Positions 56,028 through 64,000 of a stretch of DNA of 64,000 nucleotides are shown here, in pieces. Numbering within the stretch: position 1 is the first letter of the stretch; each line of letters starts with the position of its first letter. Source of the stretch: Legionella shakespearei DSM 23087 (GTDB taxonomy: Bacteria; Pseudomonadota; Gammaproteobacteria; Legionellales; Legionellaceae); contig NZ_KB892381.1 of the NCBI RefSeq assembly GCF_000373765.1, forward strand, positions 197,831-261,830. Reading direction: 5' to 3'. The notes under the pieces were generated by a model. That model was not told where the DNA came from, did no database searches, and was given only the letters and a program-made list of their open reading frames with translations. Both the position numbers and the translations under genes were made by a program.

Positions 56028-58541
56028 TCACTTGCTTGATGTATATAGAAAATCGATACCATTTCCGGTATCACTGCTACTGACTTGTATGCTTAAAAAC
56101 TTATTTAACAAGTACTTAAGTGTAAGTACGTTGGGATCCGCTTGCGATAAGCCAACGTTATAACTTAAATAAATGCGTTTGGACAGTGATTTCCCCACTA
56201 CCAGAGCGGTGGAATCACTTACCTGGTTGGTTACCAGATTGTAATTGCTACTGCTTTGTACATTAAAATCAAAACCAAGGTTTTCTTTCAACTGTTCCAA
56301 TAGTTGGGTTCCATTAGTTCCTGAGCCAAGGTTCATCGATGAAATAGCCGCCAGAAGCAGTTGTCCTCCTGCCTTGTTGGCTTGACTTGCTGGTCTGCCT
56401 AAAACCAGCATGGACAAAATGTCTGCTTGTGACAGTATGGCTGGATTGGAAAACAGCTGTATTTTCGGATTGGTTAATCGTCCGGATACTTCAACACCTA
56501 CAATGATGTTACCGCGAATGTTCGCATTTTGCAGATTATTACTGTTAAAATCGAAGAGTTGGTTGGAGCTGGTAAGCGTGCCTGTTGAGGTATCTATTTT
56601 CTTTTCAGCCCGCAGGTTGATGCCAGGATTATCCAGTCTTCCACCGGTAAAAATTAATTCTCCCTGGGCTATGGCAAGATCTTGTCCATAAGCTTTGTAT
56701 TCACCTTTTTGCACATTTAATTCGCCGTTGGCATTTACAGGTCCCTTGGGCAATTGTTTTAAATTAACCGCACCAGTCAGAATTGCATGCAATCCCTTGG
56801 CATTAATTTCAACGTTTTCACCCATGACAACCTGAATGTCCATAGAAGTATTAAACAGAGAAGGAGAGGGCTCATCCACCTTTTTCTTGCTTTTAAAGAC
56901 CACATCATCAGGAACAGTAATGCTGTTGGAAAACGATTGCGGTTTAATTTGTGCAAAGGGCACCAAAACAGAGCCTGAAATATTCAGGTGTTCAGGGGTA
57001 AAATCCAATTTAAGCTGAGGTGAGATATTAATCTGGTATTCTTTAGTATTGATTAGAGGAAAATCATTCCCTTCTACTGACAGGTTGCCATTTATGGCTG
57101 CATCCAGTGGCCCTCGTCCTTTAATAAGGAGCTTTTTGCTGCCAGAGCTTATGGAGCCTGTTGTTTCCCAATGTTTCTTTTTGCCAATAACGGTCAGGTC
57201 TATATCATTCAGAGCAAGGCCTAATTGAGGAAAACTGACACTTGCTTTAGATAAATGTACTTGACTTTCTATTCGTGGTTTACTCAGGGTGCCGCTGGTT
57301 TTGAGTGATGCAACTAATTGTCCCTTGGGATTACTGATTTCCGGGCTCAGATTTTTTAAAAAATCGAAGGAGTTAAACAATAGTGACAGCTCAGCTGAAA
57401 CAACCTGATTACCGGATATGCCCTGAGCGGGATTAAACTCGGGAAGATTGAAATCCAGTTTTATTTTTGTATCCTTATCAATGGTCAGGGAGCCTTTTCC
57501 GGCAAATTGTTTCGGTGAAAGTGTTCCCTTTAAAGTGCCTCCCATAAACTGTAATGAGGAAAGGATACTGTCTTCAGGCAGTTGATAATGCCCTGGAGCA
57601 ATGGTCAGGGTAAATGAGCCTGTGTCTTTCTCTTTAATAGCACCTTTGAGGGCGAGTTGAGTGTACAGCCCCTCGCGCCTGGATTTGGTATCAAACGCTT
57701 GAGATGCATTGATGGTAAAATCCCATTGCCAGGGGATAGTGCCTTCAATAGCAGAGGTGATTTGCCAGTTATCTTGCTGAGGACTGTTTATTTTAGTTGC
57801 CAACTGAATGTTTAAATGGGGCAGCTTACCGGAGATTTTTACACGTCCTTCAGGACTGCTTAAGCCTTTTCCCTGTTCATCTTGCCAGTTAAAATGACGC
57901 CATTTGATGATTTGGTCGAGTTCTGTCTGGTTTTTAATACTCCCATGTAATGACAATTGCGCCGGTCCGCTGATATCACCTGTCCAGTGCAACTGCTCCA
58001 GATCTCCACCAATGTTGATAGTACCCTTGGGAAGTGATTGATTTTTGCTGTTGGAATTGAGCTTTATGATTCCCAGAAGGGTATGGGGAGCCTGAGTCTC
58101 TATTCGTAACTGACTGTCCACATGATGACTTAATGCGTCGCATTGCAGGGACTCAATTTTTAATTGTTCCCTGGTCAACCCTATTTTAGCTTTTACTTGT
58201 TCCAGTTTTAGTTCCGACCCGACAATTTCGATTTTTTTGGCTTTCAGGCTATCGATTTGTAACTGGTGCTGCAAAAGGGTTTTAAAGGTCCAGCTCAGTT
58301 TAAATCCGGTTATTTTTACCTTGGTATCCTGATATTCGTACTCTAATTCGTCCGCAGAAAACTTATCTATGAGACGTCCCTTTAAATGGTGTACTTTAAA
58401 TGTGCCAGGAATAAAGAGTTGACTTAACTTAATGGTCGTATATAAGCCGGGTGTGGTGCTGACTAAAAAGGTCACAAGACACATTAGGCCAAGCAGCAAT
58501 AAGAGGATGATGTAGACTATTTTTGTAATGAGCTTAATCAT
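56028..58541 (-). CDS. tamB: TamB, inner-membrane-anchored translocation and lipid-transport protein
   Basis: 837 residues, much shorter than the ~1260 of E. coli TamB. One N-terminal membrane segment ('IVYIILLLLLGLMCLVTFLV'), then long AsmA/TamB-type beta repeats. The conserved C-terminal domain is intact: 'LRAEKKIDTSTGTLTSSNQL', 'QADILSMLVLGRPASQANKA', NLGFDFNVQSSS and the end 'YLLNKFLSIQVSSSDTGNGI'. Works with TamA, next to it, in outer-membrane protein insertion and phospholipid transport. Overlaps tamA by 4 bp. Confidence 0.93.
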   Translation of the reverse strand: MIKLITKIVYIILLLLLGLMCLVTFLVSTTPGLYTTIKLSQLFIPGTFKVHHLKGRLIDKFSADELEYEYQDTKVKITGFKLSWTFKTLLQHQLQIDSLKAKKIEIVGSELKLEQVKAKIGLTREQLKIESLQCDALSHHVDSQLRIETQAPHTLLGIIKLNSNSKNQSLPKGTINIGGDLEQLHWTGDISGPAQLSLHGSIKNQTELDQIIKWRHFNWQDEQGKGLSSPEGRVKISGKLPHLNIQLATKINSPQQDNWQITSAIEGTIPWQWDFTINASQAFDTKSRREGLYTQLALKGAIKEKDTGSFTLTIAPGHYQLPEDSILSSLQFMGGTLKGTLSPKQFAGKGSLTIDKDTKIKLDFNLPEFNPAQGISGNQVVSAELSLLFNSFDFLKNLSPEISNPKGQLVASLKTSGTLSKPRIESQVHLSKASVSFPQLGLALNDIDLTVIGKKKHWETTGSISSGSKKLLIKGRGPLDAAINGNLSVEGNDFPLINTKEYQINISPQLKLDFTPEHLNISGSVLVPFAQIKPQSFSNSITVPDDVVFKSKKKVDEPSPSLFNTSMDIQVVMGENVEINAKGLHAILTGAVNLKQLPKGPVNANGELNVQKGEYKAYGQDLAIAQGELIFTGGRLDNPGINLRAEKKIDTSTGTLTSSNQLFDFNSNNLQNANIRGNIIVGVEVSGRLTNPKIQLFSNPAILSQADILSMLVLGRPASQANKAGGQLLLAAISSMNLGSGTNGTQLLEQLKENLGFDFNVQSSSNYNLVTNQVSDSTALVVGKSLSKRIYLSYNVGLSQADPNVLTLKYLLNKFLSIQVSSSDTGNGIDFLYTSSK

Positions 58542-60250
58542 AAGTCAGGCCCCATATTGATTACCAGACGCGGGTTTGAGCTGGCTCTTTCCAGGCGGTA
58601 GTTCACTGCCTGAGCCAGGCCTATTTTAATTGGCCCTATGGGTGAAACCCACATCAGGCCTCCACCTATATCGTATTGAAAATTTTTAGTAGTTGGATTG
58701 TACACATCTCCGGCATCATAAAAGCCGATAAGATACCAGTTCTTTTTCGTTTCCTTTTGGATTTCAAAACCGCCATAACTGATAATGCGTCCAGGGCCTA
58801 TGGAGTTAAAGCTGTAGGCCTTCAAATTATCATTACCTCCCAAAAGCAGGGCAAGAGTTAAGGGGAGTTGATTGATATTATCTGTTGCAGTAATCCCCTG
58901 AATCGTATGGCCATAAAGTCGCAGTCTCAATGAATCTATGGTAATTGCTGCTTTGGCATCAAAAGAAAGCTGGCCAAAACTCAGATTGGAAAAGGTCAGT
59001 TTATTAGCCCCTAAAGCATTCAGCGTGACATTATATCCTGAAGGGGAAAACAGCAGGCTTTGGGTTTTTGATAAGGTAAATGTTGCTTTCGGATACAAAA
59101 GAAACTGATTATTCTTGGGTTGTAAGGAATAATTAAAGCTTTCATATAGACCATTAAGGGACAAATTACGTTGAAAGTTATTCAGGCGGTGCTGCTGTCC
59201 TAAGGACAACAAGTATGCGTTACTGTAACCCGTGTCGTAGTTCAGATTGGAAAAATTACCTGTCAGACTGTATTGGTCGGTGACTGGATTAGCGCCAGGT
59301 ACTACGTATTGCGCCTGGATTGCATTTTGAACCATTGAACCTTGGGCCAAAGCATTGAATTTGTGCCCTCTGCGGTTTACCGGCGTGATATTTAATCCAG
59401 CCCGACCCCTTATACCCGTATCGGTTCCATAACCAGCCCCAATAGTATATGAATATTTCGACACAGGTTGTAAGTGGACAGCTACAGGGACAGTCTGTTG
59501 GTCTGTTATATCGGGTTTAACCAATACAGAACTGAAATAACCACTGTTTGACAGATTATCATTCAACTTGAGAATTTGATCAGTTGAGTAAGCCTGGCCG
59601 GGACGAAAAGGAACAAAGCGATGTAATAACTCAGGGTTTATGTTGGTAGGATCAAATTGGATCTGACCAAAAAAATACAAGGGACCTGTATCAAGAATAA
59701 GGGTGATTTCGGCCGTATTATTGGCTTCATCAATTAAAATTTCTGCTTTTTGAAATGTTGCATGCAAATAGCCCTGGTTCTCGGCGGTATTCAACATATT
59801 CTGTTTGGCTTGATTGTATTGTTCTGTCAATAAGGGATCATTGCGGTGCAGCGACAATTCATTTACTGTTTTCACTAACGCCGGATTTTGCCGGCCTTCC
59901 CCCTTGAGTTCCACGCGCAGCGAGGAAATATGAACCTGTGCCCCAGGATATATGGCTATATTGACCTGCTGATTGTTGATTTGCCTAAGCTCTATCTGGG
60001 CTCTGTAATAGCCAAAAGGCTGCAGGGCTTTTATGATTTGCGAACGTAACTCATCCTGGCTCATTTCGCCCAAGGGTTTTAATTGCTGCAATTCTTCCAG
60101 ACGTTTTTTTACATTAGTCCGCACTTTACCTTTAATCCCGGTAATCGTCAGACTTGCAGGCTTGGCATTGTCTGCCATTGTCGGAACACAAACAACAAAA
60201 AACAACAGTATAAATAATGTATACGTCCACTTCTTCAAAACATTCAGCAT
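58538..60250 (-). CDS. tamA: TamA, Omp85-family outer-membrane assembly factor
   Basis: 570 residues, normal length. Signal peptide to about residue 26 (VPTMA). Three POTRA domains (about 30-260; 'QIIKALQPFGYYRAQIELRQ', GPLYFFGQIQFDP). Then an Omp85 barrel with 'GGGLMWVSPIGPIKIGLAQA' and a C-terminal 'RLVINMGPDL' strand. The barrel partner of TamB. The start follows 1 nt after the mutS stop. Confidence 0.94.
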   Translation of the reverse strand: MLNVLKKWTYTLFILLFFVVCVPTMADNAKPASLTITGIKGKVRTNVKKRLEELQQLKPLGEMSQDELRSQIIKALQPFGYYRAQIELRQINNQQVNIAIYPGAQVHISSLRVELKGEGRQNPALVKTVNELSLHRNDPLLTEQYNQAKQNMLNTAENQGYLHATFQKAEILIDEANNTAEITLILDTGPLYFFGQIQFDPTNINPELLHRFVPFRPGQAYSTDQILKLNDNLSNSGYFSSVLVKPDITDQQTVPVAVHLQPVSKYSYTIGAGYGTDTGIRGRAGLNITPVNRRGHKFNALAQGSMVQNAIQAQYVVPGANPVTDQYSLTGNFSNLNYDTGYSNAYLLSLGQQHRLNNFQRNLSLNGLYESFNYSLQPKNNQFLLYPKATFTLSKTQSLLFSPSGYNVTLNALGANKLTFSNLSFGQLSFDAKAAITIDSLRLRLYGHTIQGITATDNINQLPLTLALLLGGNDNLKAYSFNSIGPGRIISYGGFEIQKETKKNWYLIGFYDAGDVYNPTTKNFQYDIGGGLMWVSPIGPIKIGLAQAVNYRLERASSNPRLVINMGPDL

Positions 60251-60251
60251 T

Positions 60252-62789
60252 CTAGGAATCGATTGCCTCCATTTGCTTTAATTTGTAGATCAGATCCAGG
60301 GCTTCTCTGGCTGTTAAACGGTCAGGATCAATTCGGGCTAATTCATGGGCCAGCCGGGAAGGCTGTGCTTTTCTTATTTCAGGCTCTGATAATTGATAGT
60401 GCTTTTTATTTTGCATGTTACTTAAATGATCATGGGCCAGTTTTAACACTTCCGCGGGAATACCGGCAAGTTCGGCCACTTCCAGCCCATAACTTCTATT
60501 GGCTGCACCTTCTTCCACACGGTATAAAAAGATAATGCGTCCTGTATCAAGAGATGCCTTTAAGTGGACATTACGGATGCAGGGTAGTTCCTGGGGAAGA
60601 TTGGTTAATTCAAAATAATGGGTAGAGAACAAGGTATAGGCTTTAATGGATCTGGCAAGAAAAGCACAACTGGCGTAGGCTAGTGCCATACCATCATAGG
60701 TGCTTGTTCCGCGGCCAATCTCATCAATAAGAACCAGACTTTCGTGGGTTGCCTGTCTTAAAATATGAGCGGTTTCCGTCATTTCTACCATGAAGGTCGA
60801 ACGGCCAGAGGCCAAATCATCACTGGCACCAATACGGGTAAAAATTCGATCCACAGGACCAATGGTGGAACCTTGTGCTGGGACAAAACTGCCAATATGG
60901 GCCAGAAGGACAATTAAAGCAGTTTGGCGCATATAGGTCGATTTTCCTCCCATATTCGGTCCTGTAATCAATAGAATGTTATGTTCCGGCTTCAGGACAA
61001 GGTCATTGGCAATAAATTGTTCTTGCACCAGTTGTTCCACTACAGGATGGCGGCCAGCATGAATGCTAATTCCCGGTTCAGTGACTAATTTGGGACATTG
61101 CCAATTCAGGCTTTGTGCCCGCTCTGCAAGGGTCATCAATACATCCAGCTCTGCCAATGCGCGGGCTAACTGGGAGAGCAGACTGATGTAGTTCTGCATT
61201 TCTTCCAATAAATTGTCGTACAGCCATTTTTCCCTGGCTAAGGCTTTAACCTGGGCTGAAAGCACCTTTTCTTCAAAAACTTTAAGTTCTGGTGTGATAT
61301 AACGCTCTACATTTTTCAGGGTTTGTTTTCTTTGATAGTTGAGCGGTGCCTTGTCGGACTGAGCTTTAGATAATTCAATATAAAAACCCTGAACACTGTT
61401 AAATCCGAATTTCAAGGTGGATAAACCTGTCTTTTGCTTTTCTTCCTGCTCAAGCTGAGCCAGCGTTTCATTAGCATGAGTGCTTAGCATTCGCAGTTCA
61501 TCAAGTTCTTCATCAAAACCTTTGGCTATAACCCCGCCATCACGAATGAGTACAGGCGGATTTTCGATAATCGCCGCCTGCAGAAGTTGTTCCAGGGCAG
61601 GAATAGGACTGAGTTGCTTTCTTAACTGGCCAATAAGTGGGGTTTTGTTATTTATTATCAGTTGGTTTAAATCCGGGAGTAAGGTCAGGGTATGGCGTAA
61701 GGCGACCAGATCGCGCGGTCGGGCTGATTTCAAGGCTATACGGGATACGATACGTTCTATATCGGCACATTCTTTCAGTGTGTGATGTACTGCTGCATCC
61801 TGTTGTCGAGCGATAATTTCCTGAATACTTTGCTGACGTTCCTGAATCAGGCTTTGCTGTTTTAAGGGGCGACCCAACCAGCGTTTTAATAAACGGCTTC
61901 CCATAGTGCAGGCTGTTTTATCCAGTATGCCCAGCAAGCAATGAGTATTTCCCCCCTGTACATTTTCAAAAAGTTCCAAATGTTTTTGGGTAGAGGAATC
62001 CAGTTGCAAGTAATCATCGGGATTTTCAAGGGTAATGGTATTGAGATGTGGCAGGGCTTGTTTTTGTGTCGTCTGTAAATAGGCCAGGAGTGCTCCTGCT
62101 GCGACCAGGGCTGTAGGATGCTCCCGTTCACCAAAAGCAGATAAATCTGTAACTGAAAATTGTTCTCGTACCAGTTTATTGGCGCTGTCTGCGCTGAATT
62201 CCCAGCCTGGCCTGCTTTTAACCGTAAAACCATTGCAGTATTCATATGCTGATGAGTTTTCTGCTATTAATATTTCTGCTGGTTGCAGACGAGTCAGTTC
62301 AGCACTTAATTGCTGTCCTTCCTTTAATTCCAGCAAATGAAAACGCCCGCTGCTCAAATCAACCCAGGCCAGGCCAGTGTTTTGCTTTTGTTGGTGAATA
62401 GCAAGCAAAAGGTTGTCTTTTTTAGCATCAAGCAGCGCCTCATCTGTTACGGTGCCTGGTGTCATGATGCGCGTGACCTGTCGTTCGACTGGCCCTTTGC
62501 TTGTTGCCGGGTCGCCAGTTTGTTCACATATGGCTACTGACTCTCCCTTTTTAAGTAATCTTGCCAGATAATTTTCCACTGCATGGTAGGGTAATCCTGC
62601 CATGGGAATGGGCTTGCCAGCAGATTGACCGCGATGAGTCAGGGTCAAATCCAGTAACTGTGCCGCTCGTTTTGCATCATCAAAGAATAATTCATAGAAG
62701 TCCCCCATGCGATAAAACAGCAACATGTCAGGATAATTCGATTTAATGCGTAGATATTGCTGCATCATGGGAGTATGTGATGTATTCAT
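60252..62789 (-). CDS. mutS: DNA mismatch repair protein MutS
   Basis: 845 residues, usual length. Mismatch-binding motif [16 protein letters not shown] (Phe-x-Glu, about 25-40). ATPase: Walker A '[20 protein letters not shown]' (about 603-622), '[20 protein letters not shown]' (signature), '[20 protein letters not shown]' (Walker B) and FSTHYFELT. The C-terminal dimerisation part ends '[17 protein letters not shown]'. First gene of the mutS-tamA-tamB-hemB run. uvrD, which acts with it, is also in the window. Confidence 0.97.
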   Translation of the reverse strand: MNTSHTPMMQQYLRIKSNYPDMLLFYRMGDFYELFFDDAKRAAQLLDLTLTHRGQSAGKPIPMAGLPYHAVENYLARLLKKGESVAICEQTGDPATSKGPVERQVTRIMTPGTVTDEALLDAKKDNLLLAIHQQKQNTGLAWVDLSSGRFHLLELKEGQQLSAELTRLQPAEILIAENSSAYEYCNGFTVKSRPGWEFSADSANKLVREQFSVTDLSAFGEREHPTALVAAGALLAYLQTTQKQALPHLNTITLENPDDYLQLDSSTQKHLELFENVQGGNTHCLLGILDKTACTMGSRLLKRWLGRPLKQQSLIQERQQSIQEIIARQQDAAVHHTLKECADIERIVSRIALKSARPRDLVALRHTLTLLPDLNQLIINNKTPLIGQLRKQLSPIPALEQLLQAAIIENPPVLIRDGGVIAKGFDEELDELRMLSTHANETLAQLEQEEKQKTGLSTLKFGFNSVQGFYIELSKAQSDKAPLNYQRKQTLKNVERYITPELKVFEEKVLSAQVKALAREKWLYDNLLEEMQNYISLLSQLARALAELDVLMTLAERAQSLNWQCPKLVTEPGISIHAGRHPVVEQLVQEQFIANDLVLKPEHNILLITGPNMGGKSTYMRQTALIVLLAHIGSFVPAQGSTIGPVDRIFTRIGASDDLASGRSTFMVEMTETAHILRQATHESLVLIDEIGRGTSTYDGMALAYASCAFLARSIKAYTLFSTHYFELTNLPQELPCIRNVHLKASLDTGRIIFLYRVEEGAANRSYGLEVAELAGIPAEVLKLAHDHLSNMQNKKHYQLSEPEIRKAQPSRLAHELARIDPDRLTAREALDLIYKLKQMEAIDS

Positions 62790-62899
62790 ATGATTACAAA
62801 TAAATAAGATTGCCGCGATCTTAACAAAACTGTGTTGCTAAGTCAGTAATTAGAACCAACGAAAACTCCCTTCGATGGAGGGCTTGTAGCCAGTCTGCT

Positions 62900-62944
62900 G
62901 TAGCCCGTATTAGGCGCCAGCCGTAATACGGGATCGAAGTGGCA
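62900..62944. repeat. Family A3 half-unit (left half)
   Basis: gtagcccgtattaggcgcca gccgtaatacgggatcgaag tggca. Same frame as A1 and A2; interior pairs cccgtatta/taatacggg. It precedes the D element as at 21831. Confidence 0.88.
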
Positions 62945-62982
62945 ATCAGCTTTGATATGACCCTAAGTAGCCCCCATGCAAA

Positions 62983-63114
62983 AGTCCGGAGCAAGAAACC
63001 CCTTGGCCTCGCTGGTCTTTTAGGGAAACCTGCATCCATGCGGTCGGTGTGCGCGTCCTAAGCGCAACGCCCTAAAAGACCAGCGAGGCCAAGGGGTTTC
63101 CGAGAGATTGTGCC
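62983..63114. repeat. Family D element, copy 2
   Basis: agtccggagcaagaaacccc ... tttccgagagattgtgcc. Perfect 31 bp arms, 62995-63025 and 63070-63100. The arm interior ggcctcgctgg differs from copy 1 and is matched by ccagcgaggcc. Loop 44 nt, nearly identical to copy 1, with tgcgc/gcgca. Confidence 0.93.
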
Positions 63115-63300
63115 AGAGTGGCAGAAAGTGTAACCCTTACGGGTTACGAAAACCGAATCTATGCTCGTTAAATCAACAAAGTGTGTCCTGGCGAGGGTTT
63201 TATTTTCCAGAGAATAAAGATAAGTCCTTCACTTAATGTAAATATTTGCTAGAATTAATATGATTTTATATAAAATCTAAAATGAACAGGGAGAATGGTT

Positions 63301-63540
63301 ATGAATCGTTTCGCTTTAATTGCTGCAACTGGATTTTTAGCTTTAATGTTAACTGCTTGTGGTGATAACGGCTCTTCTAAGCCAGCCGAAGACACAACAA
63401 CTACTGGTACTGTTGTTGAACAGCCAAAAGCTGATGATGCTGCTGCTAAAACTGACGCTACTACAACTGATGCTACTACAACCGATGCTGATAAAGCAGC
63501 TGGTTCTGAAGAGCAAAAAGCTACTGAAGAAAGCCACTAA
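63301..63540 (+). CDS. Small lipoprotein with Thr/Asp/Ala-rich low-complexity tail
   Basis: 79 residues; GGGAGAATGG before the ATG at 63301 (an ATG at 63295 is too close to that site). Lipoprotein signal 'FALIAATGFLALMLTAC'. The mature part is low complexity and acidic, with a repeated DATTT unit (KTDATTTDATTTDAD) and no hydrophobic core, probably disordered. Function unknown. A terminator follows. Similar short anchored lipoproteins are common in Legionella envelopes. Confidence 0.78.
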   Translation: MNRFALIAATGFLALMLTACGDNGSSKPAEDTTTTGTVVEQPKADDAAAKTDATTTDATTTDADKAAGSEEQKATEESH

Positions 63541-63558
63541 TCAATAAGGGCTTTTGTA

Positions 63559-63609
63559 AGGGGCTGTCGCTCTTTTGCAGCGTATGTTGCAGAAGAGGAC
63601 AGCCCTTTT
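63559..63609 (+). terminator. Intrinsic terminator after the small lipoprotein gene
   Basis: gggctgtc (63561-63568) pairs with gacagccc (63598-63605), with inner ctctt/aagag, then TTTT. A long hairpin about 20 nt past the stop. Confidence 0.8.
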
Positions 63610-63679
63610 CTACTTGAAATAGACATTAAGTTATTAAAATAGGCGTAGGTTTACTTATTTAATTAAAGATCGGCAAGTG

Positions 63680-63706
63680 AAGGAAAACCTTGATTACGCT
63701 ATCGCT
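63680..63706. repeat. Family F half-unit interrupted by an insertion sequence
   Basis: aaggaaaaccttgattacgc t matches the start of the family F right half (16901-16920); the match weakens at atcgct and stops where the IS end begins. Confidence 0.75.
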
Positions 63707-64000
63707 CTGAGTGATCCTCTCATTTTTTTCAATCCCCTTTTATTAAGTGATTAAAAGGGGAATTTTCATTAAATTCTAACTGAAACAAGGTAATAATACG
63801 GCTGAATTTTCTTATATTGAACTGGGGAAACCCGTGAATTATGAGCTGTTTGGCTAACGAGATAAAAGACAGCACCCGATGAGTACGAATGGTATTTGCC
63901 TGAAAATGAAGGTGGAGTTTCCTTTTTTCTGCTGCAAATCCTATCATCCAAAGAATGAGGATACGAATGGAAGCCAGAAGTATTAAAACACTTATCTTAT
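63707..64000 (-). mobile_element. IS4/IS10-like insertion sequence, one end
   Basis: The terminus ctgagtgatcctctcat at 63707 resembles the IS10 end ctgagagatcccctcat. Just inside it is the stop of a transposase frame running off the window. The rest of the element, and any target duplication, lies beyond base 64000. Confidence 0.75.
63729..64000 (-). CDS. IS4-family (IS10-like) transposase, C-terminal part
   Basis: Frame open from the window end to the TGA at 63729, about 90 codons; an internal ATG at 63947 is not the start. The segment 'LILLASIRILILWMIGFAAE', then KRKLHLHFQANTIRTHRVLS, aligns with the IS10 transposase C-terminus (ALAQKLTCWLVG..., HFQANTVRNRNVLS). That part carries the final helices of the RNase H-fold enzyme. 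The catalytic residues lie outside the window, so intactness is unknown. Confidence 0.8.
   Translation of the reverse strand, partial: KISVLILLASIRILILWMIGFAAEKRKLHLHFQANTIRTHRVLSFISLAKQLIIHGFPQFNIRKFSRIITLFQLEFNENSPFNHLIKGD

Larger units (their letters stand above)
62790..63300. other. 511 bp intergenic region: A3 half and D element
   Basis: 62900-62944 is a left half of A3 and 62983-63114 a full D element. 63130-63290 is leader for the lipoprotein gene, with an inverted cccttacgggtt motif at 63134. No gene seen. Confidence 0.7.

Noticed and set aside
62821..63039. 72-codon frame downstream of the lipoprotein-gene leader
   Set aside because: Shares MDAGFPKR with a frame at 21623 only because both cross a D element.

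Overview
The window looks like chromosome of Legionella pneumophila or a very close relative. It is AT-rich gammaproteobacterial DNA. It carries dsbA2-glyQ-glyS-gmhB-rsmJ followed by a gene I take to be the Dot/Icm effector ceg25, a fused lysC-lysA gene, a GshA of the ATP-grasp type, and several Legionella-type proteins without obvious relatives. Strain and locus numbers come from memory of gene order and are unverified. I see no rRNA, tRNA, prophage, conjugative element or CRISPR array.

Layout. 1-216: start of a secreted alkaline-phosphatase-family gene. 769-7496: an effector-like gene, a rhodanese/membrane-protein/EamA cluster, the glutathione pair gshA-gshB, a second effector-like gene and mlaA. 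7599-11375: dtd-pip, then divergent uvrD. 11560-17139: dsbA2, the tightly packed glyQ-glyS-gmhB-rsmJ operon and a 55-codon gene. 17491-18888: ceg25. 19117-21607: methionine ABC importer metN-metI-metQ. 22208-32537 (minus strand): a complete leucine/isovalerate catabolic module, liuA, atoB, a small membrane protein, liuB, liuC, liuD, liuE, aacS, converting isovaleryl-CoA to acetyl-CoA. 32750-35237: methyltransferase, pyrD, GNAT protein. 36183-39869: msbA-lpxK and a secreted protein. 40069-46078: MFS transporter, coiled-coil protein, oxyR, a shortened beta-lactamase-fold protein, CsiV-like protein, apbC. 46283-52100: lysAC and an AddA/RecB-like helicase-nuclease. 52421-53875: FadL-type porin. 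54492-62789: a secreted protein, then mutS-tamA-tamB-hemB. 63301-64000: a small lipoprotein and the end of an IS10-like transposase gene.

The most unusual feature is the non-coding DNA. Nearly every long intergenic stretch is made of palindromic repeats of at least seven families, named A to G here. A: gtagcccg...cgggatcgaagtggca, with interior subtypes A1, A2 and A3. B: acgtcgtcctgagcgcg... C: ccgcggcttgtccgcgg, sometimes inside larger cattaagttaa-ended elements. D: 31-32 bp perfect arms around a conserved loop. E: ccgagccgcgaccgt... F: ccttgatgcagcgccagcg... G: a 141 bp MITE-like element. Most full copies are two half-units in inverted orientation, and in families A, B, C and F each half is itself a short hairpin. 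Copies differ in stem sequence while pairing is kept. Several copies sit on the 3' ends of genes and supply their stop codons or last residues (rsmJ, the AddA-like gene, csiV, dsbA2). One copy of C is flanked by an 11 bp direct repeat, and another was duplicated together with the tail of the GNAT gene.

Point changes of interest in otherwise intact genes: the proline iminopeptidase homologue has Gly in place of the nucleophilic Ser (GGGWGS), and its neighbour dtd has PQFTL in place of SQFTL.
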